From the NCBI RefSeq assembly GCF_001723175.1, contig NC_064657.1:620001-684000 (forward strand): a stretch of DNA of 64,000 bases, read 5' to 3'. This DNA is from Penicillium oxalicum (Eukaryota; Ascomycota; Eurotiomycetes; Eurotiales; Aspergillaceae). The notes under the pieces are model-generated. The model had not been told where the DNA came from and searched no databases. It saw nothing but the letters and a program-made list of their open reading frames with translations. A program made the translations under genes and the position numbers. Numbering within the stretch: position 1 is the first letter of the stretch; each line of letters opens with the position of its first letter. Of this stretch, positions 21,281-31,968 are shown piece after piece.

Positions 21281-22342
21281 TCAGGCGAATCCAAACATCG
21301 TCGCCGCCATAGAGCTGGGTCTCTTCTCAATCTTCCGACTGCGTCGACGAGTCGCCAGTCCCGGACTCCAGATGCCGGCAAAGAGATCCTCGCATTCATC
21401 TTCGTCTTGGCTGTCGAATTCAATCTCACGTCCCGGCATGCCAGTTTGCCTCTCTTGCTTGCGCACGTGCTCGTTCCCATGGTCATGCCCATAGTCATAA
21501 TTTGGGTCATGGCTATGATGATGATGGTCGTGCTCACCCTCGTCGCCGCGCCCACGACTATTCTTACTCTTTTCTCTCTCATCGCCATCCAAATGATGCC
21601 CACCATCATCATCCCCGTCCCCATTCTCAATATCCAGACTCGTCGCTCGACCAGCATATCTACGGCTCCGCACCGCATCCTGTCGACCCCCATCCGATTC
21701 TCCACTCTCCCCAACGCCCTCCCAAGCCGTTGCCGTGGTTATCTTCTTCGTTTCCAGGATAAATTTTCCCACTTTATACCGCTGCGTCTCCTCCTCCGCC
21801 TCGACGTATTTCCATCCTAGCACGATTCCACACAACAGGCAGCTGATATCGCTGACGGTGTGCGCGCCCGTGACGAGCTGGCGTGAGACGGGCCGGTGGA
21901 GGAGTGTATTAGGCAGAGTCTGAGTAGCTTGTGATGGACACAGTGCAGACGGGGGCGACGCTTTGCGCAAGGCTTGTTCGTGGGGATCAGGAGAAGTGCT
22001 CTGAGCGCAGACGAGATAGGCGCGTCCGTGGCGGCCGGTGAAGCCCTTGCTGATGATCTGGGAAGTGAAGCAGAGATGGGCGCCGCAAGTGATGCAGTGG
22101 ATGTAGGAAGTGTGGTGGGTGAGGGATTTGGAGGTTGTGGGGGAGAGTCGTTGTAGGGATGTCTTTTTCCCTTTGCCCTTGGTTGACAGGTTTCCGGGTG
22201 GTGGTACTTGGGCTTGTGCTTCCACAGGAGATGTTGGTGAGGATACAGGGGAAGGGGAAGGTGAGAGGGTGTTACGCTCCGGTGTGGAGGAGTTGGGCAG
22301 GAAAGAGGGAATGAGATATTGGGGGAAGAGCATGGAGAGCAT
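21281..22342 (-). CDS. Yippee-domain zinc-binding protein with long His-rich tail
   Basis: Single exon, 353 residues. The Yippee fold (zinc-binding, related to Mis18/cereblon) is recognisable by CITCGAHL (Cys83, Cys86), SKGFTGRHGRAYLV, and after an insertion VTGAHTVSDISCLLCGIVLGWKYVEA (Cys168, Cys171), then YKVGKFILE. The role of Yippee proteins is poorly known (growth and stress functions in yeasts). The usual length is about 110-130 residues. This one has a 75-residue Pro/Ser-rich N-terminal arm, an approximately 35-residue insertion between the two zinc half-sites, and a long charged tail with a His/Asp cluster (HDHHHHSHD, GHDHGNEH) that may bind metal. ATG 22333 is an alternative start. 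Intact. Confidence 0.88.
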   Translation of the reverse strand: MLSMLFPQYLIPSFLPNSSTPERNTLSPSPSPVSSPTSPVEAQAQVPPPGNLSTKGKGKKTSLQRLSPTTSKSLTHHTSYIHCITCGAHLCFTSQIISKGFTGRHGRAYLVCAQSTSPDPHEQALRKASPPSALCPSQATQTLPNTLLHRPVSRQLVTGAHTVSDISCLLCGIVLGWKYVEAEEETQRYKVGKFILETKKITTATAWEGVGESGESDGGRQDAVRSRRYAGRATSLDIENGDGDDDGGHHLDGDEREKSKNSRGRGDEGEHDHHHHSHDPNYDYGHDHGNEHVRKQERQTGMPGREIEFDSQDEDECEDLFAGIWSPGLATRRRSRKIEKRPSSMAATMFGFA

Positions 22343-23712
22343 GGTGGATTATAATGATGTGGTAAGGATCTCTTCTATGGGTGGAGAGTGGTTGGGGAAG
22401 AGATGGTGAGAGTGGTAGAGCAGTGAAGGGGAGAAGAAAGAAAGGAAGGAAGGAAGGAAGCAAGCTGGACTCTATTCAAAGTGCAAGTCACCTTCCCAGA
22501 GAGTGTTGTTACGAGGACGAGAGATACTCATCGCGTCACGTATTCTTTGGTGGGACTGGAAGTACCTGGTGGATCGACTCGGTGCCGTGACCGAAAGCTG
22601 CTACGTGCATGTGGCAGAGGGTGTGCCATGCACATGCACAGAGCTAGTGACAAGTCATGGTCAAAACTTCCTATTAGAATAAAAACACTCTATTACATCA
22701 AGGTTCACCGACCCTCCTAGAGAAGATCTCTAGAATTTAGTATTGCCTGACAAAAGTCACACCATCTCGAATCAGTGTTGATGTCATCCGACAGGCAAAT
22801 CCACAGCACCAGTTGATCAGCACCTTGTTTTTATCTGCGGGGAAAAAGCAGGCCGAGGAGGGAGCCAACTGGCGAGTCCATCTGATCAGCCTTGACACGA
22901 TCACTCATGGTCACCTAGCAAGTGAACCACTTGAAGGAAAAATAAAAGCAGAAAAGAAATCGGATCCACCACACCTTTCGTCCAGCTTGTGTCGGTAGTA
23001 AAGGTGGATTGACGAAATCGATCGAGCTAAACAGCTTTTAGAGTGTTTCTTCAGTGGGGCCCGTGCTTTGGGTCCGGTCTCCACTTGGTACTCGTTGCCG
23101 ACTTCCGAGGACGTTGGCTCGATCTGATATCCGTAATTCTCCATATACGTGATTCAGTTCCACACTCGGTTGAATGTGTGAGCAGGACCGTACGTGACGA
23201 GTTGATGCTCAGTTCTTCAAGGTGAATCCTATCTATCATTGTAAATGGTGCGTGAATGGGAATCAAAGAGCACTAGGTACTGGGCGAGATGGAATATTGC
23301 GATACTACTTTGGAAGACAAGCGTGGAGGAACAAGTACTGGATACCTATAAGATGGCAGATGACTGGTGCTATTAAGTGTCGTTGCAGCAGGAAGAATAT
23401 CACAGAAAAAGAAATCACCCCGACTCCAAACGCAATCCTTCACAAATGAAAATAGAGCGAACGTCTCCATTCATGGCCAGTCCGAAACGAGAAGGAGGGA
23501 AACAGGAGGTCCGAAGAATAAACAGTGACCATCACTAATGATCAGGAGAAAAAGTGACCATCCAGAGTTGGGAACAGAAGAATAGGAAACAAAGTCCGAA
23601 AGGGAAGAGGGAGAAAAAAAAAAGAGGACCAGCAATCCGAGTTACAAAAGTGATCAAGTCTGCTAGAATAGTCCGGTCATCGCTCTACGACCCTGGATTG
23701 ACCATGTGATGT
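22343..23712. other. Intergenic, no gene seen
   Basis: Promoter of the Yippee gene, with an AAGGAAGG... tetranucleotide repeat near 22440-22460, then the 3' side of the antizyme gene. No frame with recognisable content. Confidence 0.4.
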
Positions 23713-24733
23713 TTACACCTCGGCCACCAAGAAGAGCCATTTTGTGCTGACCGCCGGACCTGCTGCAACCGAGCTACCCCGGATCCAGGGATCCAGAGTC
23801 GTCAGGTTGAAGCCGCACCATCCGAGACTACGAACAATTTCCATCTCATCCTGGTGCTGTGACCGGTTGACACAGGCGACAATCTGGGTGCAATCAAAGG
23901 CGTCCGAACCGGCCAATTCAAAGAGTGCAATCAGTCTGTTGGAAACAACGAGCCAAGAGGCATGGTCAGTCCATGGTCAACTCTTGCGTTGCAAGACTTA
24001 AGAGAAAAAAAAAAGAACGGTATCTTACCCAGATTTGAGTCCCTGGCCAATGGTCCCATCTTCGAGAAAGACAAACAGCGTGCGTTCGTCGCCGTCGCCC
24101 GTGACGAATCCGCGATAGATGGCGTCGCCACTGTAATCCCACACCTCGATCCATTTCTCAATCGATCCATGAGACTGTCGACGATGAAATGCGGGACGAT
24201 ACTGTTGACCTGGCTGAGTCTGTTGAAACGTACCCATTCCCAGTGACTCCTGTCCAACGTCAATCCTCTCACCAAGGAAGGTCGTAGATAGTGTGTCACA
24301 GAAGAGCCTCTCACACTCTTCCGGAATGGTGTGCGCCGCCTCCCCCTTGGCGTGCGACTCGGGCCAGTTGGTCCCGGTCCAGTTGAGTGTGCCGCTGGGC
24401 GCGGCATACTCGAGGGGAGGTCTTGGGGTGGAGATTTTAGATCCCGAAGGGACCTCAGGGATACCACTGTGCTCCTAAAAGGTGGCAGAAGAGGGAAAGG
24501 GTCAGTGACAAAACGCCGCACGGTGTGGAGAGGGATTCCCAGAGACGAGAAATGGGGTGGCAATGGCTGGGAGGCAACATACCGGCGCCCAGAGTAGTGC
24601 AGTAGTGGAAGCCGTGAACGCTGCCGCTGGAGGATTCGACGGTGTAACAGCTGGCGGTGACCGTCGATCGCTGAGCGAGAAACCGGGGCATTTGATTGGA
24701 ATTACTACTGTGATTACTCATGTACGTCGCCAT
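23713..24733 (-). CDS. OAZ1: Ornithine decarboxylase antizyme (requires +1 ribosomal frameshift)
   Basis: Binds ornithine decarboxylase, targets it to the proteasome and limits polyamine uptake. ORF1 is 24733-24583 joined to 24474-24455 (intron 24582-24475, GTATGT...TTTTAG) and stops at TGA 24457-24455 after GAQWYP. ORF2 continues in the +1 frame as EVPSGSKISTPRPPLEY, and through a second intron (24028-23936) to 23713. The product of skipping T24457 is 272 residues. ORF2 has the antizyme fold: WIEVWDYSGDAIYRGFVTGD, then FVFLEDGTIGQGLKSGLIAL, FDCTQIVACVNRSQ, and the ending LGWCGFNLTTLDPW...KWLFLVAEV. The junction WYP-EVPS aligns with the animal antizyme junction WCS-DVP. Expression is known to be autoregulated: polyamines raise frameshifting. 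The first intron is also open in frame (108 bp). Confidence 0.92.
24455..24463 (-). other. Programmed +1 frameshift site of antizyme (TAT CCC TGA)
   Basis: The zero-frame codons are TAT CCC TGA GGT. Skipping the T of the TGA gives TAT CCC GAG GTC CCT and opens ORF2. Most known antizymes shift at TCC TGA; here the P-site codon is CCC. The site lies 14 bases after a splice junction, so it exists only near the start of exon 2. Confidence 0.88.
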
Positions 24734-25294
24734 GGCTGATGAATTTTGTTTTTTCTTGAGTAAGATGTGAGGGATTGAAGTTGAACGGGTGTGTTGACGA
24801 CGAGGCGCGGTGGGACAAGAAGCGGTTGAGTCGGTGTGCGTACAAGTGTGGAGAGGACCAAGATGGATGGGTTGGATTCAAGAAGAAGAAAGGTGGAGAA
24901 GTCGCAGAAGGAAATCGAATTGAGTCGGGTGGGGATTTCCATCGAGTCACCTGATTAGGCCTTGGCTGTGGCCGTTTTGGGGCGTCTTGGCCCGTTGGGC
25001 ACTACTACCGTGGCCAAGTCCGGTAGTCGTGACTCAGTCAGCCAGCACCGCCAGTACGGGCATCCGTAGTCTCTGGTACTCTGCTGTAGTCTGTAGTCTG
25101 TACGACTGTCCTGTCCATGGCTCGATGCACGATCCGCATGATAGGGCAGTGATTGGCGCAAAAAGCAGAAAGCACAGAACCCTGGCTTATGCTCCCTAAC
25201 CGTCCCACAGTGACTAGTGAAAGCAACCGCTTGTCGAAGGAACTTTGATGAAAAAAGACTTCAAAACTACTCTTGAAAAAGACAGAGAAGAAAC

Positions 25295-25363
25295 TTTTTT
25301 TTTTAAAAAAAAAAAAAAAAAAAACAAAAACAAAAACAAAAACAAAAACAAACAAAAACAAAA
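25295..25363. repeat. T10-A20-(CAAAA)n low-complexity tract
   Basis: T10 is followed by A20 and about seven CAAAA/CAAA units. The T/A palindromic part could fold back on itself. Such tracts vary in length by replication slippage. Confidence 0.85.
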
Positions 25364-25877
25364 GAAGTCCTGCATTGAACGTACTATAAGACGAAGAGCT
25401 TTCTACGCGAGGAGGTGGAAATACGAGAACGAGGAGCCTGTCCCAACACGGGCACCAGCGATGCGCTCATGACCAAAACAAAGGCAAAGAGTCCATGGGA
25501 GAAAAGTGAAAAATAAAATGTCTGTCAAGTAAAGCTACCTACAACTTCAAAAAGTATAGGTGGGAAAACTCTGAATAATGCGAAACTCCTCCGCCTGAAC
25601 CAATGCGTCATGCAAGAAAGAGTAATCAGAGGGCCATGGAGACCAATGCAAAGGGATAAAAAACAATACAAAGGACACTGAGGTAAAAGAGAAGGTGCCA
25701 AGAAAAAGCGAAAACAAGAAAGTCAGGCAAAGGCTGAGGGCAATCTAGACCCTCTCCAGAAAAAAATCGGAAATAGATACAAGACGAAGATGAAGATGAT
25801 GAACAGCCTGTTCATCCACGACCGTTCAGAAGGAGGAGGAAACAAGAACAACGCCCGGGGGGTATCACCAAGTCCAT

Positions 25878-25879
<2 letters not shown>

Positions 25880-25932
<53 letters not shown>
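25880..25932. repeat. (GA)n microsatellite
   Basis: About 26 GA units, 28 bp beyond the MPE1 stop, so a CT tract in the 3' untranslated region of that mRNA. Confidence 0.9.
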
Positions 25933-25940
<8 letters not shown>

Positions 25941-25959
25941 GAAAGGCCAGAGAAATCCT

Positions 25960-28110
25960 CTACAGCTCGCGATAATCGCTCGGTCGGACCCGTCGATTCC
26001 GCGCTTGGTGTCGTTGGGGGTTCACCGGCTGTCGGAAGTACGGCGAGTCCTCCTCCCGGGCATACGGCCCGCTGAAGGCGGTGCGTTGTTGATTGGCAAA
26101 GTTGTTCATCGGCTGGGTCGGGAAGCCGTTGTTCTGGTTCGGCATCCCTCCCATGCCGCCCATGCCAAACATCATCGAGGGATCTCCATTGAACATATTA
26201 GGGAAGCCTGGGTTCTGGTTGCCAAACATGTTGCCCTGCATGGGCGGGAAAGGCATGTTCATCGCATTCCAACCGGGGCCCATGGGGTTAGGGAAGCCGT
26301 TGGGCATGCCCATCGGGTTCATGAAGGGCATTCCGTTTGGATCAAACCCGCCGTTGGGGAAAGAAGGCATCATGTTGGTGAAGTCACCAAAGGGCATCTG
26401 CGGATTGAACGGCATCGTATGGTTAGGCATGGGCCCAGGAGTCTTGGTTTGAGGGGTGCCGTGCGCAGTCGAAGGAGTAGCGGCGGGGGTATTGTTAGCC
26501 CCAGTACCGGCACTGGCGGTCTCGGAGTGATCGTCACTCTTCAGTTTCTTGGACGCACTGCCAGAGTCGGTGCTATCTGTCTGGTCACGGACAGGTTCGT
26601 CCTCGGCGGATCTTTTCTGGCCATGTCTGGGAAGGTCATCTCCCGGCGGATGGGAGGGGGAGCGGTCCTTCGTTATTGTCGTCGTCGTTGACGTCGCAGT
26701 CTTGGGAGATCCGTGTCCGTTGGTAACTACGCCGTTCGTCGCGGACCCGTTGGGGGAAGCAGGCTGATTAGCCTGCTTCTCCTTCTCCTTCTTCGCCTCA
26801 GCTTTGTCTGCCTCGTAAGCTTTAATCTTGGCTGCCGCGTCATCATCCGGCGTCAAATTATCCAGTAAGACACCCTCGGTGGAACAGCCAGGGCAGACAA
26901 AGTCACTTTCAATCAGGGCATTGGAGATACAGTCATTGCAATAGGTGCGCTGGCAACAGGGGGTCTTGGTGGGCTCGAGGAACATTCTCTTGTCGATTGG
27001 ACATTCGAGACCACGGGCTTGCAATTCCTTGCTCTCCTCGGCCGCGGCGGCTTCTGCTGCAGCCGCAGCCGAGGCCTTGGCTTTTTCTTGATATAGTTCC
27101 CAGGCGGCCTTGTCCGGTCGCGCGACGACAAAGTCACCATCCGCATTCACCATGACGCCCGTGTTACGCGAGTCATCACCGGTCCCATCGGGTGCCATGG
27201 AGTCTGGCTTGTCGACCTTGGTTTGCAATGATCGAGGAATGCCAGTCGACCGTTTGACACGGTATTTGCCATCGAATTTGGGATCGTTATTCGTTGGACA
27301 TGCCTGGATCCAGTGGCCTAGTAAGACGGATTAGCGGGAAGCCCAAGAACAAAAAACGTCTAGTGATACCACCGAGTCTTGAACATACCTTTCTCCCGGC
27401 AGCGGTAACAGAGATACCCAGGGGGTGGAGGGTGATCGGGCACATTGACAGGCTTGCCGCGGCCTCGTCCAAAAGGAACAGGTGTGGCACTAAATTTCCC
27501 AACATTAGCCCATCGTTACACCGTTAGCTTTACTCGAAACATGACTTACTTGGCCATTTCCTGCTGTTGCTCCTTCCATTGACTAGCCTGCAGGTTGAAC
27601 AGCGCATTGATCTTTTCCTCTTCAGTCTGCGCATTGTTGAGCTCCAGCACGTTGTTAGTCACCGATCCCCCCAGGCCCGGTGCAGCTCGAGTAATGGACG
27701 GTTCGATTCGAGAGGCATTGCGAGCATTCACGGGCATCTTGCCGGAGACATAGCGGGCCGCACCACCTTTGCCCGGACGTGCGGCAGGCAATCGACGGGC
27801 AATGACCGAGGTCGATCGGGGAATGATGGTCGTATCATCGTCATATTCTGTGGTTGAGGTGTTAGCATATCGTGTTCTCGATACAGCCCCGTCAATTGGG
27901 ACTTGAGTCAAAAGAAAAAAAAAGGATTGGAAACCCACCTTCACCGGTATCCTCCGCATAGACTTCCAACTCAAAATCAGATCCATCTCCCAATTTACTC
28001 TGGTTGATGATCTCGCGCTTCAGCTCAAAGACAGATATACCAGTGCCATCAAAGGTAACCCGCGAGGGTTCCTTTTGGGATTTGAATTTGAAATGAACAG
28101 AGGATGACAT
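25960..28110 (-). CDS. MPE1: Cleavage and polyadenylation factor subunit Mpe1 (RBBP6-like)
   Basis: Component of the CPF 3'-end processing complex with ubiquitin-ligase features. Exons 28110-27939, 27847-27550, 27489-27389 and 27317-25960 give 642 residues. Domains in order: N-terminal ubiquitin-like DWNN domain (VHFKFKSQKEPSRVTFDGT...FELEVYAEDTGEEYDDDT, residues about 5-70); a CCHC zinc knuckle CYRCREKGHWIQAC split by the third intron; and a RING/U-box (CPIDKRMFLEPTKTPCCQRTYC...FVCPGC) near residue 290. A charged Ala/Lys linker and a Met/Pro/Asn/Gly-rich C-terminal third (repeated NGFP, MPF, GMPN words) follow. All zinc ligands are visible. The start at 28110 directly opens the DWNN domain. 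Confidence 0.95.
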
Positions 28111-29405
28111 TGTATTGATTTCTGAGTGTGAGCGAGCAAGGAGATGAAGCAATCCGGGCACAGAGGAGACAAAAGGCTCGGAATCAGATCAATTTTGCAG
28201 TCTCGGCACAAGAAGTCCCTATGGCCACGAAAGCAACAGGCACAGAGAAGAGCAGAAAGCACAGTGTGTATAGGAAGAAAGAAAGGGAGGAGAGTACGAG
28301 GGATGAAGGGGGAGGAGGAGAGGAGAGGGAGGTTGAGCGAGAACAATGGTATGAAAGAGGGTATAGAATCAATCAGTCGGCGTTAGGCAGACACTCCGTT
28401 CTTTAGAAGTGAGAATCTCGGCACGTCTCAAGACACGCAAGACACACAGAGCGTGTCACGAAGGGTTAGATTCTTTTGTGGGTTTCTTTATGGTCAGGAA
28501 GCGGACGAGTGAGAGGCCCTGATCTATCGGAGTTCTCAAAGAGAGACTGAGAATGATTCTTTCTCTTGGATGCTGAAAGGTGAGCGGTCACACTGCATAC
28601 AAATGAAGATCATAGACAGATCGTTACAATTGCCGAAAGATAAAAGAGAGGTAGAGAGAAAACGAAGACACTGTTGGGAAGCAGAGACACTAATCAAAGA
28701 AAACAACAATTTTCAATCCTTCGTGCTCTCTTTAGAACGGGCCACTTCTGTCTTCTGTCTTGCGGGTGTGAATGCTGGATCTGGCAGCAACGGAGATGGC
28801 GATGCGAGTGGTCTTCAAGAGATTTGGTCGCCGCGATGGGTGATAGTTGATCGGAATCGTAGCAACAAAAAAATCTCCCGTTTGATCAGTCAGTACCTCA
28901 AGAGCAGCCACACTAGATCCACCCAACGCCTTTGCTCGATGCGGGTGATGGGGGTTTGATGCGACGAAGGTGAGGATGTTGGGCGAGGGAGTGAGTGTCG
29001 TGACTGAGGAGAAGGAGAGGGCGCGAGGTGGCAACCGGAAAAGTTCACCTGCTGCCGCCCGCTTGACCGCCTGTGCTTACTGTGCTTACCGTGCTTACAT
29101 CATGGCGCGGCATGCGGCTGTACCTTAGTGCCGGAGAACCCCCGCCGCGACCATGTCGAATTCCAGATTGGGATGCCCTTTGGCAGCAGTAAGTGAATCC
29201 TTACACGATCGACAGTCCTGGGTCTAGAGAATGTATGAGTCATGAAATTTTTCTGAAAGAGAGAGAGAGAGAGAATAATACGCTAATTGGTCCATTTTTG
29301 TCTATTTGCTTTCAAAATACAACAGGAATCTATATAGAAGTGATGCCTGCCACCGACACCATCATACTTATTTTTGAGACAATTACGGCTGTAGAGAGCT
29401 TCCGA
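28111..29405. other. Intergenic between MPE1 start and HIS7 stop
   Basis: MPE1 promoter (purine-rich, AGGAGGAGAGG near 28300) and the HIS7 3' side. Three tandem GTGCTTAC(C/T) units lie near 29071-29098 and a short (GA)n at 29258-29274. An open frame at 28732-29034 (minus) lacks an ATG. No gene supported. Confidence 0.4.
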
Positions 29406-31219
29406 TCATAGGTCCACCTCGAATTGGCGAACCAAAAATCCTTCTGTTTGGAGGTGATCCTTGACTTGACTCACGGTGTACTCCCCACGGTGGAACTAAA
29501 CGAGTCCATCGATATTAGTCATGCTCTTTATCCAGGTTCACAGTTCAGAATGGTCACAAAACTCACCATGCCAGCACCCAGAGCCGCATCAGTTGCAGTT
29601 TTGCTGAAAACCTCGGCAAAGTGGCCTGGTACTCCCGCACCACTTGAGGCAATGACTGGGATCTTGATGGCAGCCTTGACATCGTTGATCAACTCGAGAT
29701 CAAAGCCACTGTTGCTGCCATCCTTGTCGATACAGTTGAGGAGAATTTCACCAGCTCCCATAGCCTCCACTGCCTGGACGAGTTGTCGCACATCGATGTC
29801 ACGAGTCTCGCGGCCACCCTTGACGGTGCACTGGTACCAGCAGTAGGTTTGGCCAGCAGCATTGGGGTATGCGGTCTTCAGGGTGTGGTGGGGGGTATCC
29901 TCCGGTCGATCGACGTAGACTCGCTTTGGGTCGACACTCACTACGACGGCCTGCTTACCGTAGGCGTTGGAGATGGTCTCAATTGCAGTCTTGCCACTCA
30001 GACCAGACTTGTAGTAGTCCTCAGCAGCAAAGACGGCGTCTGAGCCAATGCTGACCTTATCGGCACCAGACTTGAAGTACATGGTCGCGACGTCCAGCGC
30101 CGGGATTGCGGTTCCATCGGTGTCGACAGTATCCTTGATACCTCCACCGATGGTCAAGGGCACAAAGACCGTTTCAGAGGTCCTTCGCAGGATCTCCAGC
30201 ATGGGTGTGTCTGCAACGGGACAGTTGCGGAAGGAAGTGATGTTCAGGAAAGTGACTTCGTCGGCGCCTTGCTCGTAGTACTTTTTGGCCATCTCGACCG
30301 GTTTGCCCAGGTTACGAACCTGGCCTCCGGCGTCAACACCACTCTTTTCCCGCACGTCATATTGATCACCCTTGGTAACTACGAGATCACCATTGTCATT
30401 GGCGCGCACATCCAGACAGGCAATGACACGGCGAGTCAGTCCATCCACCTTGCCCGTGACCATCTCCTCGGGAAGTGACTGGAATTGGTCCCCATTTAGG
30501 AACGCTCGAAGCACACGAAGTCCAGCAACTCCACTCTTCTCGGGATGGAATTGCGCGCCAAAGACGTTTCCTCGGCTGATTGCGCCAATGAATTCCTCCT
30601 CGCCATATGTGGCCGTGGCAACTGACCAGCCGTCTGCCTCGAGAACACCTGGTTTGTACAGCGCCGCATATGAGTGGACATAGTAGTACTTGCTGGTCGG
30701 CCGGAGACCCCAAAAGCTCTCTTTCTTGGTCTCAATCGCTGTGTTCATCGCAGAATTCCATCCAATGTGAGGCACACTCTTGGAAACGTCGTTGAACTTC
30801 TCAATGCGCATGGGAACGACACCCAGGCCGGAAACATTAGGGTCCTCTTCAGAGCCTTCGAAAAGAGCCTGCAGACCGACACAGATTCCCATAAACGGCT
30901 TGCCCGACTCAATGTGCTCTCGAATGGGGCCCAGGAAGCCACCTTGCTCCAGTTGTGAGAGGCAGTGACCGAAGTGGCCGACGCCGGGGAGAATCAGTTT
31001 CTGCAAATACAACCTCACCCGTCAGTTATCCATTAGACCTTGTCATGCTGAGTTGTCTGGGTCGAACAATCATTCCGTGGCAAAACATGCACATACGTCT
31101 GCTTTCTTGACATCCTCGGGAGTCTTGACCCATTCCACCTCATATCCGACCCGGTTGATCGCATTGACCAACGAGCGGATGTTACCCGCCACGTAGTCGA
31201 GAAGGTGAACAGTAGGCAT
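29406..31219 (-). CDS. HIS7: Imidazole glycerol phosphate synthase, bifunctional HisHF
   Basis: Glutamine amidotransferase plus cyclase making imidazole glycerol phosphate and AICAR: the fifth step of histidine synthesis, feeding the purine pathway. Exons 31219-31097, 31000-29567 and 29495-29406 give 548 residues (yeast enzyme 552). The N-terminal type-I amidotransferase has GICVGLQ (nucleophile Cys about 81) and the His/Glu pair in QFHPEKSG. The C-terminal (beta-alpha)8 cyclase has [14 protein letters not shown] and [15 protein letters not shown] with its two catalytic Asp residues, plus phosphate-binding IGGGIKD. The short last exon completes the barrel ([19 protein letters not shown]). The promoter has two TGACTC boxes and a TATA box. 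Intact. Confidence 0.97.
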
Positions 31220-31280
31220 CTTGTGGAGGGAAAAAATTCAGTGACAATCACAACCTAGGGGATGTGAGACGTCTGAAGTC

Positions 31281-31354
31281 TTTTATACGCCGCGGGGGTC
31301 TTGTGGGAGTCATTGCAGAACCCCTCCAGCCCCCAAACTACATTAGCTGACTCA
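31281..31354 (-). promoter_or_regulatory. HIS7 promoter: TATA box and two Gcn4/CpcA sites
   Basis: Read toward the gene: TGACTC on the plus strand at 31348-31354 (TGACTCA, palindromic site), TGACTC on the minus strand at 31312-31307, then TATAAAA at 31287-31281, 62 bp before the ATG. TGACTCA is the site of the amino-acid starvation activator Gcn4/CpcA, and HIS7 is a classic target in yeast. Confidence 0.65.
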
Positions 31355-31359
31355 TACAC

Positions 31360-31968
31360 CTTTTCGTGCTAATTTTTTGGCCGGCAGAAAACGACGAGGG
31401 GCATGGGGAAAAAGCAAGTATGGGTTGGTTACCTGAAGCGGTTAGCCTGAAGGGTCTCGACTCGGGCCCCACATTCAGCGTGTCTCGTGCGATTTGACAG
31501 GTTGTCAGTGCCTCACGTCCAAGTCGTGCTGCATATTTAGTGCGGTCACGTGATGATTTAGATACAGATCTAGTCTCCCGGCGATCAGCAAGCTCATTGT
31601 TACCAGCTAGCAACAGGTCTTCTCTGCATCTGACAGGACCTGAGAAAAAAAATTCATGTGGCTGCTGTATCAATAAACTGATCAATTTCGTCCGCACGGA
31701 CGTCTGAGGAAATCCGAGTCGGGTTTTACGACTCGACGAATAGACAAGCGAGATGCTGCCCCCCCCCTCCGTCTGGTCGTAAGACCAATATCGGTACCAG
31801 ATGGCTAGCAGACATGTGGACATGAACTATTGCTTGTTGGTTCAAAAACGATAAATCTGTGCGAATGGAGGTCAAGGGGTAGGAAGGTTTATTTCTATCT
31901 ACAGCTGGCATGACCCCTGTATCAATCAATTGTCAAGTCAAGGTCTAATGCTGCATCAAAGTCACTGC
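31360..31968. other. Intergenic, no gene seen
   Basis: Between the HIS7 promoter and the DCD1 stop. Contains a C-run near 31760; no coding frame of note. Confidence 0.4.

Larger units (their letters stand above)
24734..25959. other. Antizyme promoter and MPE1 3' region, with simple repeats
   Basis: 24734-25250 is the antizyme upstream region. Two simple repeats are listed separately. No gene seen in 25370-25870. Confidence 0.4.

Noticed and set aside
28732..29034. 100-codon minus-strand frame between MPE1 and HIS7
   Set aside because: Begins with TTG, has no in-frame ATG, no domain and no convincing splice partner.
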